Shown here in pieces: positions 44,560 through 55,258 of a stretch of 64,000 bases of DNA. The stretch is from Aegilops tauschii subsp. strangulata. Taxonomy: Eukaryota > Streptophyta > Magnoliopsida > Poales > Poaceae. Both the position numbers and the translations under genes were made by a program. The DNA lies in assembly GCF_002575655.3 (NCBI RefSeq), contig NC_053037.3, positions 47,837,242-47,901,241 on the forward strand, read 5' to 3'. Within the stretch, counting starts at the first letter, position 1. Each line of letters starts with the position of its first letter. The notes under the pieces are model-generated. The model did no database searches, was not told where the DNA came from, and saw only the letters and a program-made list of their open reading frames with translations.

Positions 44560-46060
44560 ATACATGTTTTGGCCACATGCAGTCGATGGTTGTCCTACAC
44601 GACACTTGATACTCGTGTATGACGCTTTCTGTGGGCCCGCGAGGTCGTCGTCCATCACTTTGACAAACAGCCGGTAGTGAGGTTAATTTGACCAGCAAGG
44701 TAGAATCTCTTTTTTTTGTGTTATGGTGGTATATAGTACGCGTCCGTGAACAAGTACACCTTACTCAGTGTCGGGACTTTTCGGTTTCCGAGGCACGTGC
44801 CACATCGAAATTGTGGAAATGGCTATTCAAACATCACACAACACCTCTTTGCGCCACATGCATGCAGGCGGTGGTTATCCTAGCTAGGACACTCACGTGT
44901 GACGCATCCATCTGTGGGCCCACCAGGCCATCGTCAATGCATGTGCATCACTTTGACATACATCGGGAGAGGTTAATTAATTTCACCATCGATGAGGATT
45001 CTTTTTGGGTTGTATTACGGTAGGACCATATAGTATGTGTCGAAGAGGGGGAAGGGGACCATCATATGTAGTACGCTTCATGAACCATCATATTCAACAT
45101 ATGTTTGGCCCACTTGCAAAGCGATGGTGGTTGTCCTCTCGCACCCAGTTAAGCGGTTATCAGCGATATCGATGCTTTCCATTTGTGGGCCCGCTTGGTC
45201 CATCACTACTTTTTGCCTGACAACGAGAGTGGTTAATTTGACTTAGGAGGGGGTTATTTTTTTTCTTGTAAATACGGTATATATATATATGAGCACACAC
45301 GCATGCATGTGTATGCATGAATCCCTCCCATCGAGTCGAAGTGGCTAGTACAACGACACGTCATGAACCGTTCTCGCTCTGTGTGGGGAGAGTGTACGAT
45401 TTTCGACGCACGCGCCACATCAATGTTGTGAAATGGTATTCAAACATGCATGCACGCATCACCTCCATACATATGCATGTAGTGGTTGTCTTCAAATGGT
45501 ACACCCCCTCGCGTGGTTATCGGTGACAAGCCTATATATTCGTGGGCCCACATGGACATCCATGATCACCTTGACCGACAACAAAATAGATTACCATGGC
45601 GGATTCTTCATTTGGTTCGTGTTATCGTAGTATAGGTCATGGTGAGATTGAGACCTAATTAAAGTTTGAGTGCGTATACTATGCATGCATGCATGCATGC
45701 ATGCATGAAACCCCGTCGTCGGCTTGAAGTGTGGTGTAACCTACATATGCATCATCAACCTAATCCTCCTCGGTGTGGGGATTTCTAGTTTGAAATCACG
45801 CTGCCACATCAAAGTTGTTCCATTGTGTACTAAAAACACACCTGATCCATACATATGTTTGGGCCACACGCATGTAGTGGTTGTCTTCGGGGACTAGCTA
45901 CTTGCGTGATTATTGGCAAGCTAGCCTATCTGGGGTCGCATGGACGACCATCACTTTGACCAGCAACAAGAGAGAGGTCGTACGACCAAGGTGGATTATT
46001 CTTGGTCCATTTTAAAATCAATCTTGGTGAGATGCCTCTCTGGACCGCTGAGTAAAAGTG
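44560..46060. repeat. Degenerate long tandem repeat, about five units
   Basis: The segment TGTGGGCCCGC...GTCCATCACTTTGAC ... GGTTAATTTGAC recurs at about 44630, 44912, 45185, 45541 and, most degraded, 45930, that is at 270-390-bp spacing. Units also share CACATGCATG...GTGGTTGTCC and GCCACATC(G/A)A(A/T)(A/G)TTG. Identity between units is only moderate. A GCATGCAT run lies at 45681-45710. Confidence 0.7.
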
Positions 46061-46570
46061 TGGGGGGGGGCTGCTACTTTGCACTTTGCTAGGTGAACCT
46101 TGGTTGGGGTGGCGCATTCATAGCTTAGGATTCCTTTCGTGCCGACACGAGGGGGGGCAGCTAACTACTTCGCACTTTGCTAGGTGAACCACAGTTGGGG
46201 GCATCCATTCATATATAGCTTAGGTTTCCCTTTGTGCCGACACGAGGGAGGGGGGCTGCTAGCTTCTTCGCACTTTTCTAGGTGAGCCTCGGTTGGGGGG
46301 GGGCATGCATTCATAGCTTAGGATTCCCTTCCTGCCGACACGAGGGGGGCTGCTAGCTACTTCACAGTTTGCTAGGTAAACCACGGTTGGGGGGCATCCA
46401 TTCATAGCTTAGGATTCCCTTTGTTTCGACACGAGGGAGGGGGGCTGCTAGCTACTCCGCACTTTTCTAGTTGAGCCTCGGTTGAGGGGGGCATGCATTC
46501 ATAGCTTAGGATTCCCTTCGTGCCGACAAGAGGGGGGCAAGCAATACCGTGCGCTTTGCGAGATAGGTGC
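46060..46570. repeat. Tandem repeat, about 93 bp, in alternating types
   Basis: Five units plus a partial one start with GCTGCTA or GCAGCTA at about 46070, 46157, 46255, 46348 and 46444. Each contains CGCACTTT(G/T)CTAGGTGA and ends CTTAGGATTCCCTT(C/T)GTGCCGACACGAGG. Units 2 and 4 share CCACAGTT/CCACGGTT then GGGGGCATCCATTC; units 3 and 5 share GCCTCGGTTG then GGGGGCATGCATTC. The array therefore has a dimeric period of about 190 bp. Confidence 0.85.
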
Positions 46571-46816
46571 GACATCGAAGTTGCATTTGGTGTTTGAAAA
46601 TCAAACCACCCTTTTCATACATATAAATTTGGTCCACATGAAAGTGTGTTCGTGTTCTGACCCTCTCCCGCGTCATTTTTTGCCAAATTTATGAACATTA
46701 GACAAGTCAGATGATGCAACAGACATGGTTCACTCAAACTAACCATGTGCCACGCCGGTGCCCGTGTCACGCACACATCTGCACAATACATTGGGCTCCA
46801 CGAGGCTCCCCCTCTC
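46571..46816. other. Unassigned sequence between repeat arrays
   Basis: No gene or repeat recognised beyond another CATACATA(T/G)... word of the long degenerate repeat at 46615. Confidence 0.35.
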
Positions 46817-47208
46817 AAAAATATTTTCCCGCCTCGAGGGTTTTTTCTATTTCATAACACGCGGTTGTTATCTCCGGACTGTGTGTGATGTTTCTTCTTC
46901 CTAATCCCACCTGCATCCCTAGAAAATATCTGCCCGCCTCGAGGAGGGTTTTTCTGTTTCATAACACACGGTTGTAATCTCCGGACCGTGTGCGATGTTT
47001 CTTGTTCCCAATCCCGCTTGCCCCTGGAAAATATCTGCCCGCCTCGAGGGTTTTTCTGTTTCATAACACACGGTTGTTATCTCTGGACCGTGTGCGATAT
47101 TTCTTGTTCCCAATCCCGCCTGCCCCTAGAAAATATCTGCCCGCCTCGAGGGTTTTTCTGTTTCATAACACACGGTTGTTATCTCCGGACCGTGTGCGAT
47201 GCACCATC
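46817..47208. repeat. Tandem array, about 105 bp x 3.7, upstream of a gene
   Basis: Units begin AAAATAT(C/T)T at 46817, 46923, 47028 and 47130 and contain GCCCGCCTCGAGGGTTTTTC and TAACACACGGTTGTTATCTC. Each holds the interrupted palindrome CACGGT...ACCGTG (here CACGGTTGTTATCTCCGGACCGTG). Units 2 to 4 are nearly identical, so the array is young. Confidence 0.9.
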
Positions 47209-47317
47209 ATCAAAATTTTCAATACCCCGCATTTTACTCCCACGTTGGACTCCCACGTATTAAAATTTTCAGTACCCGCGTCACTTCCTCAAACACACAG
47301 CCCGCCCCGACTCGATA

Positions 47318-47372
47318 CACACACACACACACCAAAACCTCCTTGGGCGTGCACACACACACACACACACAC
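47318..47372. repeat. CA microsatellites
   Basis: Two runs, (CA)7 at 47318-47332 and (CA)11 at 47351-47372, separated by 18 bp. They lie between the 105-bp array and the putative 5' UTR. Confidence 0.9.
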
Positions 47373-47379
47373 TCCCTCG

Positions 47380-47698
47380 CTCGAAACCCTAGCAAGGTCC
47401 CCGCCGCCGCCGCCGCTCCTGCCGCGAGACCTCCATTGTCAACATCTGCCGGTTTTCCTATTCAGCTTACCCACCGACCTCCATGCCAAGGCCGCCCTGA
47501 GTTTCTTAGATGACGCCTGCAAAACGCCCCTTTTCCCACAGATCCCCATCCACATCCCCCACTCCAGGGCGTCGCAGCCTAAGCCCGGCTACGCTTCCCG
47601 TGGAGCTCGAGGAGCGACTGGCCCAAAAGAGGTGTATCGCGGTCTCTTCGCCCGACATCGCCAAGGAAGCTAACGACCATTACATGCGGCAGGCACTC
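47380..47698 (+). pseudogene. Unrecognised gene, 5' part, cut by a solo LTR
   Basis: The sequence TCGAAACCCTAGCAAGG near 47381 has the look of a plant 5' UTR. The best frame starts at ATG 47510 (MTPAKRPFSHRSPSTSPTPG) and continues SLSPATLPVELEERLAQKRC and SPDIAKEANDHYMRQAL to the LTR insertion. I do not recognise a family. It is Ser/Pro-rich then mixed charge. When the LTR and one duplicated CACTC are removed, this frame meets a TAG 2 codons later, while the downstream frame continues in another phase, so the gene also has a second defect or an intron at the site. Confidence 0.45.
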
Positions 47699-49373
47699 TG
47701 AAAGTGCAACTAATCCCTGTGTGGTTTTGGTAATTCTTAACAACATATAGTTCATTGAACTAATGCTATTTCAAGACAATTATTTCAGAAAGTTCAATGT
47801 TTGGTATGGCATGGACTAGAGATGTGGACCCCCTCAAAATGCAAAGGACATATATTGGCAACAAGCTCAAGGCTCTACATTTTCATTTTAGTGATCCAAG
47901 ATCACATTGAGTCCATAGGAAAGCCAATACTATTAAAAGGGGATGAGGTGTTGCTTAATGGGTTACTTGCTCAAAATGCTTTGTGATATACTCCAAAACC
48001 CTCAACCACTTTCTCACATCCACATATGTCCTAAACCTAAATGTCAATCTCGGCACCACCGATTTGATCTATCTGGCGCCACTGAGTTTCACTTGACATA
48101 GCCACTGCCACAAACCCTAGTTACTTCCGTCTCACTGATAGGGATCTCGGTCTCACCGAGATGGGACTGCAAACTCTCTGTTTCCTTTTTGTAACATTTC
48201 GCTCTCACCGAAAGAGCAAATCGGTCCCACCGAGTCTGCATTGCAAACTCCCTGTTTCCTTTTTGTAACACTTCGGTACCACCGAAGTGAGCGAATCTGT
48301 CCCACCGAGTTTGCCTGACCAATCCTCTGTGTACCTATTTGGTTAAATTGGTCCCACCGAGTTTATGCAATTGGTCACACCGAGATTACGTTGTGCCCTA
48401 ACCCTAGCATATTGGTACCACCGAGATGACTATATCGGTCCCACCGAAAATCCTAACGTTCACATTTTGAACTAAATCGGTTTGACCGAGTTTGCTGATT
48501 CGGTCCCACCGAGTTTGGGAATCTGTGTGCAACGGTTAGAATTTGTGTGGAGGCTATATATACCCCTCCACCCACTGTTCATTCGTAGAGAGATCCATCA
48601 GAACAAACCTACACTTCCACTACTCATTTTCTGAGAGAGAAGCACCTACTCATGTGTTGAGGCCAAGATATTCCAATCCTAGCATATGAATCTTCATCTC
48701 TAGCCTTCCCCAAGTTTCTTTCCACTCAAATCATCTTTCCACCATAGCCAAATCTGTGAGAGAGAGTTGAGTGTTGGGGAGACTTTCATTTGAAGCACAA
48801 GAGCAAGGAGTTCATCAACAACACACCATCTATTACCTTTTGGAGAGTGGTGTCTCCTAGATTGGTTAGGTGTCACTTGGGAGCCTCCGTCAAGATTGTG
48901 AGTTGAACCAAGGAGTTTGTAAGGGCAAGGAGATCGCCTACTTCATGAAGATCTACCCTAGTGAGGCAAGTCCTTCATGGGCGATGGCCATGATGGGGTA
49001 AACATGGTTGATTCTTCGTGGACCCTTTGTGGGTGGAGCCCTCCGTGGACTCGTGCAACCATTACCCTCCGTGGGTTGAAGTCTCCATCAACGTGGATGT
49101 ACGATAGCACCACCTATCAGAACCACGCCAAAAATCTCCGTGTCAACATTGCGTTTGCTCCCTCCAAACTCCCCCCATTTACTTTGTTGCAAGTTGCATG
49201 CTTTACTTTCCGCTGCTCATATACTCTTTGCATGCTTGCTTGAATTGTATTGTGATTGCTTGACTTGTGCTAAGTTGATAAAATCTGCCAAGAACTAAAA
49301 TTGGGAAAAGGTTAAGTTTTTATTTGGTCATGTAGTCTAATCACCCCCCTCTAGACATACTTTCGATCCTACA
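47699..49373 (+). mobile_element. Solo LTR, TGAAAGTGCAACTAATCCC family
   Basis: 1675 bp from TGAAAGTGCAACTAATCCC to TTTCGATCCTACA, flanked by perfect 5-bp duplications CACTC (47694-47698 and 49374-49378). No internal region, so it arose by recombination between two LTRs. A second copy lies at 21919-23545. TATA at about 48557-48564. It is rich in ...CGGTCCCACCGAGT words, which are not frames. Confidence 0.95.
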
Positions 49374-49378
49374 CACTC

Positions 49379-49805
49379 AAGTAGCGGGCTAGAGTATGCG
49401 GGCATGCCTCGGCCGCGGGCTATGTCACAGGTTAAGTGGCCCACCCCCAACCCCTCGGGTTCAACCGCCGTCGATCTCATCCATGGCCCCGCCGCTGATC
49501 TACTCTGGCTCGCTGTCAACAACTTGCCATCCTACATCGCCATCGAGCCCCTTTTGTCATTTCTGAAGGACACGTTCTGCGACGCTGGCTTGGAATCCAC
49601 AGCTTCCAAGTCAGACCTCATCGACGGGTACCAGGAGGAGGGCACCCTCTCCGGCTCTTCCAAGGGGAAAGAGCCCGTCCGCGACATCAGGGAGGGCACC
49701 CTACAGCCATGGTCTTCCAAGGGGAAGGAGCCCATCTACGACAACATGGAGTGTCTCCAGGGTCCGTCCTCTTCCCACGGGAATGAGCCCATCTGTGACA
49801 AGTGA
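49379..49805 (+). pseudogene. Unrecognised gene, 3' part, after the solo LTR
   Basis: The open frame runs without a start requirement from about 49388 (GLEYAGMPRPRAMSQVKWPT) to TGA at 49803-49805. It includes AVDLIHGPAADLLWLAVNNL and FLKDTFCDAGLE, then three imperfect 19-residue units: GTLSGSSKGKEPVRDI, GTLQPWSSKGKEPIYDN and LQGPSSSHGNEPICDK. Base composition and frame use are gene-like and unlike the flanking repeats. I know no family with this repeat. The frame is offset from the 5' part by one base, so either an indel or an intron lies at the junction. Confidence 0.45.
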
Positions 49806-50265
49806 GGAAACCCATGATTTGTTTTGTCGTGCCTCTTCATAGGGGGAAACCCATGATTTGTTTTGTCGAGTCCCTTTTGTAGTGTAGTGAGAATATGTCC
49901 AATTTTAATTGCTATATCTAGTTGTTTGCAGTATGCCTTGTTTGTTTTAGTTGTTCACAATGCGATGCTCTGTATGTGCAATTATTTACTGTGCAGTACA
50001 TTTCATCAATCCAGTTTTAAACATACCGATAGGAATGCATATATTTGCTTGATGTTAAGCCTGTTATAGCTAGCATATGCCTCTTTTAAAGTTTTTTGAT
50101 TGTTCTGTTGTTTGTAGCTAGCATATGTCCAGTTTCAAATGCTATCTTTGGTTGTTCGTAGTATGCCTTGTTTATTCCAGTTATTCACAACGTGATGTTC
50201 TATATGTGCAAGTATGAACTGTGCAGTTCAATTTCATCAGTACCAGTTTCAACAATACCACTATG
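49806..50265. repeat. 3' flank with a 230-bp spaced duplication
   Basis: GGAAACCCATGATTTGTTTTGTCG occurs twice in tandem (49808, 49845). A block of about 90 bp (GCTATATCTAGTTGTTTGCAGTATGCC... GTGCAGT) at 49910 recurs, about 80 percent identical, at 50140 (GCTATCTTTGGTTGTTCGTAGTATGCC...). This probably is the 3' UTR or flank of the unrecognised gene. Confidence 0.7.
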
Positions 50266-50517
50266 GCCCTGTTTGTTTTGGATTCTGGGACCAGATTCAG
50301 CTTTGCCAGTGAAGCCGAATCTGGAATCCGAAACCAACAGCTATTTGGGATCAGCTTTGCCAGTGAAGCTGAATTTGTATTTGGGTCATTTTTAGTGCAA
50401 TTTCCTGAAGCACCTCAAAGTGTACTTCGGTGGTGAAGCTGATTTGCAGAAATAGCTTCACCACTGAAGCAAATCCACAGGTGATTAAAATCGGAGCGAA
50501 GCTGAAACAAACAGGGC
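50266..50517. mobile_element. Tourist-like MITE (PIF/Harbinger type)
   Basis: Perfect 13-bp inverted ends GCCCTGTTTGTTT / AAACAAACAGGGC, 252 bp long, flanked by the triplet ATG on both sides (50263-50265, 50518-50520). Subrepeats CAGCTTTGCCAGTGAAGC (twice) and their inverse GCTTCACCACTGAAGC give an internal foldback. Non-coding. Confidence 0.85.
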
Positions 50518-50520
50518 ATG

Positions 50521-50755
50521 AATGACTATGTTTGGTTGCTGCATCTTGTAGTTAAACACGCCTTTCCATTTTTATTTAACAATAACCAGTGTACTTAGAC
50601 CGGCACAATACCAGTTTGAATGACTATGTTTGCTTGTTGTTAAATGTTAGGCCTCTTGTAGTTAACACACCTTTTCACTTGTTTTGCTTTACTAGCGTGC
50701 TTAAACATGCACACTGAAGCTATATTTTGGAGATTATTTTGTCTGCCATGGATAA
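50521..50755. other. Sequence between the MITE and the LINE
   Basis: Contains further short copies of GAATGACTATGTTTG(G/C)TTG and CCTCTTGTAGTTAA, an incomplete duplication of about 110 bp (50520-50565 against 50618-50670). No gene. Confidence 0.55.
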
Positions 50756-50918
50756 TTTTTTTTTGACTGGGAACTGTAGGGGAAACCCCCACAGCATATC
50801 AAAACTTTATTGATAAAAAGAGAGCCAGTACAAGCATAATGGGGGATTACAAGAGGTAATCAAAGTAAGCTAGGGGAAGAAGGAGAATTAACAAGTTAAG
50901 AGTTACAAACTATTGGCC

Positions 50919-53900
50919 TCAAGGTGGCAGAAATGAAATCCAACGGAGGAGATCATCTTTGTAGGCAGCTTTCGCTCTATGTTGCATTAAGCTGATGTCA
51001 TGGATGAATGCACTTCTCCATTTATTGAATCTAGCTCTCTCATGCCTGAAGACCTTAGCGTTTCTGATGATCCAGATATTCCAACAAGCAATGAACACCA
51101 CTTCGGTGAAGAAGGGTTTCCTAAAACTCCTGCTAGCATTAATAACCAAATGAGCCATGGATTCACCAGATGACCAAGCAATTTGCAGATAGTTCCAAAC
51201 TCTGACACTAAAGTTGCAATTAAAGAACAGATGATCCCTTGTTTCCCTAGTCTGCAAAGGACAAAGGACATAGTTTACTCCATCCTCCAAATGCCAATGC
51301 CTCCTATCCACCATGTCCTTGGTGTTCAACCTGTCCATAATAAGCATCCAAGCAAAAACTTTGATTTTCATTGTACAGGAGGACTTCCAGATCCAAGCTG
51401 CCAAAGGGTTGAAGGATTCTGATGCAAAAGTATGTGAGTAAAACAACTTTGGTGAGTATCCCTTGGCAGTGCCCTTCCAAGACCAAATATCCTTGGACCC
51501 AGGTGTTCTATTGAGGCCACCCAACATGGACTGGAGAGTGGTCAGATCATCAAAAGCCTGGCTGGACAAAGGAAGGTGGAAGTGCTGGAACATATCCTGA
51601 GAGTCCAAGAACTCATGGGTAGTGATCCAGGGGTCCTTAACATAGGAGTAGAGCCTGGGAAATCTGTGTTGAAGGCTAGATACCTGACCATCAAACTGCC
51701 AGTTATCTGACCACATGAGGGCAGTGTCCCCTCCATTAATCTGAACCCAAGCACACTCCCTAAAATGGTGCATGACCTTGCAAATATCCTTCCACCAGAA
51801 AGAGCCACAATCAGAAGTTCCTTGGGGGACCCTATTATGATAGTAGGTATCCCAAATTAGAGACACCCAAGGGAGATCCTTTTTATTAAGAAAGTTATTC
51901 GCATGTTTGATCAGAAGTGCAACATTCTGAGAATCAAGGTTAAGAATACCAAGGCCTCCCCTGTTTTTTGGCCTGCAAATAAGGTCCCATGCAGCTAGTG
52001 AGGGGGCAGGCTGACCCCTATTCCTCCTCCAGAGGCATTGTCTCTGGATTCTCTTCAATTGTTTTAGAATTCCAGCAGGGACAGCCAAACTGCAAAGGAA
52101 GAAAATGGGCATAGAGGACAGGGCAGAGTTAAGAAACTGCAGCCTTTCCCCCTGATTTAAAAAAGATGAACTAGCTGTCAATCTCCTCTCCATGCAATCA
52201 ACCAATGGCATAAAATCCACCATTTTAGGCCTTGTAATTCCTACTGGTAACCCAAGGTAGGTAAATGGCATTTTCCCAATCTGACATCCAAATGTAGAAG
52301 CTAATTCAGTCATGACAGCAGTGTCCACATTGATGGGAATAATAAAGGGTTTGTGATAGTTCACATCCAGACCAGTGGACACAGAGAAGACCCTGAGCAT
52401 ATCCTTCAGAGCTATAAGATGGTCCTTGTCAGCAGGCAAGATAATAAGAGTGTCATCAGCATACTGAATCACAGGGTAATCCTGATCATGACAAGGTATA
52501 GGTAAGTGAAGAATGCCCCTTCTGAACATGTCATTGATTACAGCCTGCAGGAGATCGTCAGCTAGGACAAAAAAGGAGGGGAGAGACTGGATCACCCTGT
52601 CTGACACCCTTTTTACATCTGAACTTCCTACCAGGGACTCCATTAAGCAGAACAGATGAGGTACCTGTGGATAGAAGTTGCTTCATCCAAAGAATCCACT
52701 TCTCATTAAAGCCCTTATATCTCAATATTTGCACAATGGCCTCATTTCAAAATCCAACTTTAGAATCACAATAGGTCTCTTGGACTGGTGGCACTGGTGC
52801 AAATACTCAAAGATCCACCCAATACAATCTTGAATTGTTCTGCTTTTTATGAAACCATACTGGTTCTTGTGGACACACTGCATAATCACCTCTTGAAACC
52901 TATTGGCTGCCATCTTAGACAGGAACTTAAGACCCATTCCTGTTAAAGAGATAGGTCTGAAATCACCCACCTCTTCAGGGGAGGACTTCTTAGGCACCGG
53001 AGTTATGTATGAGTAATTGATATTTTCCAGATGAGCAGTACCCTCAAACAAAGCCTGGGCCAGTTCATAAAAATCCTGGGAAATTATGTGCCAGCACCTT
53101 TTGAAGAAGAGACCATTAAAACCATCTGGACCTGGAGCTTTATCAACTGGCATATGCTTGACAATCATGTCCATTTCCTCCTTCTCAAAAGGCTTAGTGA
53201 GAATATCTAAACCCACAAATGGTACAATGAGGGAAGAAAGATCAAAACCCATGTTAATTCCCCTGGAAGAACCCATTCTGTTTTTAAAACAATTCCAGAT
53301 AATACCCTCCATTTGTGAATGATCAGTCACCAAAGTACCATCAGGCAATTTTAAGCTAGCAAATAGCATGAAAGAACTTGGTGTTCTCACCACCCACTTT
53401 TATGTATCTGAAAGTACATCTTTTCCTCCAATAGAGACATTGAAGGTGGAACAATTTCTCTACATGGTTTTTAACCAATATCCTGAAATTGGATTCATGT
53501 CTGTAGAGTGCTCTATATTCCTCAAGCTCATCCAAGAGCAGGATAACATTATTGCATTTACAAATTAGAGTTTTCAGTTTGGAAATGTTCTTCTGCCATC
53601 TCTTGAGACCCATTCTCAGGGACTTAAATTTGTCAGCTATCCTAGCAGTAATATGGCCCTTTCTGGACTGTTTCTGCCATGAGGAATCAACACAATCCAT
53701 AAAACCCTCCAACTCCAACCAATAAGTCTCAAACCTAAAGAGATTAGACTTGGGAATATAAGTTTTGATTGTAACCATACAGGGCACATGGTCAGAAGCA
53801 GTTCTAGCAAGAGGTAGCACCTCACTCATGGGATAGTCTAGCTGCTCAAGGAGTGGAGTATCCTGCATATTGGACCAAGTGTAGGATCTGCCTTTGATGG

Positions 53901-54450
53901 GCAGTTCCAAAAGGCCAAGGTGTCCAATAATCTCATTAAAGATGAACATGTCATTCAAATCGCCACCAGGTATATTTCTGTTATCCACAAAACGTAAGAA
54001 ATTAAAATCCCCCAGTAACAGCCAATTCTCATCCACAGGAATATTCAGGTGATACATCTAGGTTACAAAATTATCCCTAGCTTCCCCCTGACAAGGGCCA
54101 TAAACCACCACAAGTGTCCACCTCTCATTGTTTTGCCTAGAAACAAACTCAATCACCACTGCAAATTGTTGGACTTGCAACAAAGTCCCATCAAATATAG
54201 ACGAGTTCCAAACAACAAGAATTCCACCAGAGGCCCCCAAAGAAGGAGAGAAAGCAAAGCTGTCAAATCTCTTGGGGCAAAAGCTTTTAATCATTATGAA
54301 ATCAAAGGAAGCACATTTTGTTTCTTGCAGACAAGCAATAGCACAGTGACTTTCGTCAATCTTTTGCCTAAAAGCTCTTTGCCTAGCCTCAGAGTTTAAA
54401 CCCCTGACATTCCAGCACAGGACATTCCAGTTTCTACATTGAGTATTCAT
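50919..54450 (-). pseudogene. LINE ORF2: endonuclease, reverse transcriptase, RT zinc region
   Basis: Endonuclease at 54450-53356 (VLCWNVRGLNSEAR, CLQETKCASFDFI, GDFNFLRF, SDHVPCMVTIKTYIP). RT at 53393-50919: [35 protein letters not shown], the catalytic-site motif QYADDTLII, and the C-terminal zinc-binding type motif with CPLQTRETRDHLFFNC. Breaks: TAG at 54058-54060, a frameshift near 53370, and a small deletion in the conserved block LDFEKAFD-like motif at about 52726 (reads LDFEMRPL and then stop), which removes part of RT motif A. The protein cannot be made and the polymerase is damaged even if the frames were joined. Confidence 0.9.
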
Positions 54451-55258
54451 AAATAAATATCATAAACCAGTCCCCAATCCACCTGACACACAATGTCAGA
54501 TGCCCAAAAGCACATAAAAGTTCTGTACCAACATTATTACATATCCAAGGGTCTGAAAATGAAAACCAAACGCAGAAAGCAGATTTATAGGCTTGCCAAA
54601 CCCAGCAGAAGAAGAGCACACTATTCATTGGAGGCTTGATTTGCAGCAGCAGCAGGATCCACCATAAGTGCATCCTCCATGAGCAGTGTTGCATCAATCT
54701 CCAGCTCCTTGCCAATAGCTTGCAGATGACTTATGGGAGTAGGTGGAGGAGCATCTCCAAAGGCAGGGTCATCAGACATCTCTGCAGAAAGGGGCTTGGC
54801 CTTGGGCTTCTTCTTCTTGGGCTGCAGAACCAGCTCATGGAAAGTGGGCTTAAACCCATCACGCTGGGCCGAACTTCTGGTACATCTTCGAACAGATGTT
54901 TCAACGAGAGGCGTTGGCGCCAGAGTTTTGCGCGGCCTCCTCATAGGTACATGCGCAGGAGGAGAAGGGACAACAGGCGCAGCCCTCTCAGCATCATCCA
55001 CAAATATTGCTCTAGCCACAGGTCAGGCAGGTTCCGGCTCCTTCCATGTCAACAAAGGAAGATCATCTTGCTAGAAAGCAAAGTCACAGTTTCTCTTGGT
55101 CAAAATGACCGGCGACAGGGGTTTAGGCAGCAGAGGTTTTGGCACCTCAAAAACCACTGGAGCATTCAGCAGGTTTTAAAAAGATCGCCTCCATATCATT
55201 TCAGGGGGCAGAGGGGGACCAAAGGGATCTTAACCGCAGGCTGATCCAAAGCTTGGAC
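54451..55258 (-). pseudogene. LINE ORF1 3' end and ORF1-ORF2 spacer, decayed
   Basis: A 132-codon minus frame (55019-54621) with TPLVETSVRRCTRSSAQRDG, KKKKPKAKPLSAEM and GDAPPPTPISHLQAIGKELE. The basic, Pro-rich C-terminal part fits an RNA-binding ORF1 protein of plant LINEs; the RRM/zinc-knuckle part is missing. Upstream (55021-55258) the same strand holds stops. About 170 bp separate it from ORF2. Confidence 0.6.

Larger units (their letters stand above)
50756..55258 (-). mobile_element. LINE (L1-type non-LTR retrotransposon), 5' end interrupted
   Basis: On minus the element ends in A9 (50756-50764 as T on plus) after a 3' UTR of about 155 bp. Going leftward in plus coordinates from 55019 it has the end of ORF1, then endonuclease, reverse transcriptase and the RT zinc-binding region, the layout of plant L1 elements. 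The 5' part is cut by Copia B at 55259. The target duplication could not be identified. All ORFs are disrupted. Confidence 0.9.

Noticed and set aside
46060..47210. Repeat arrays as a CRISPR array
   Set aside because: Units are contiguous with no unique spacers and this is a plant nuclear sequence.
46988..47673. Plus-strand frames with repeated peptide blocks (LPLENICPPRGFFCFI)
   Set aside because: They are translations of the 105-bp tandem repeat and the CA microsatellites, not independent evidence of a protein.
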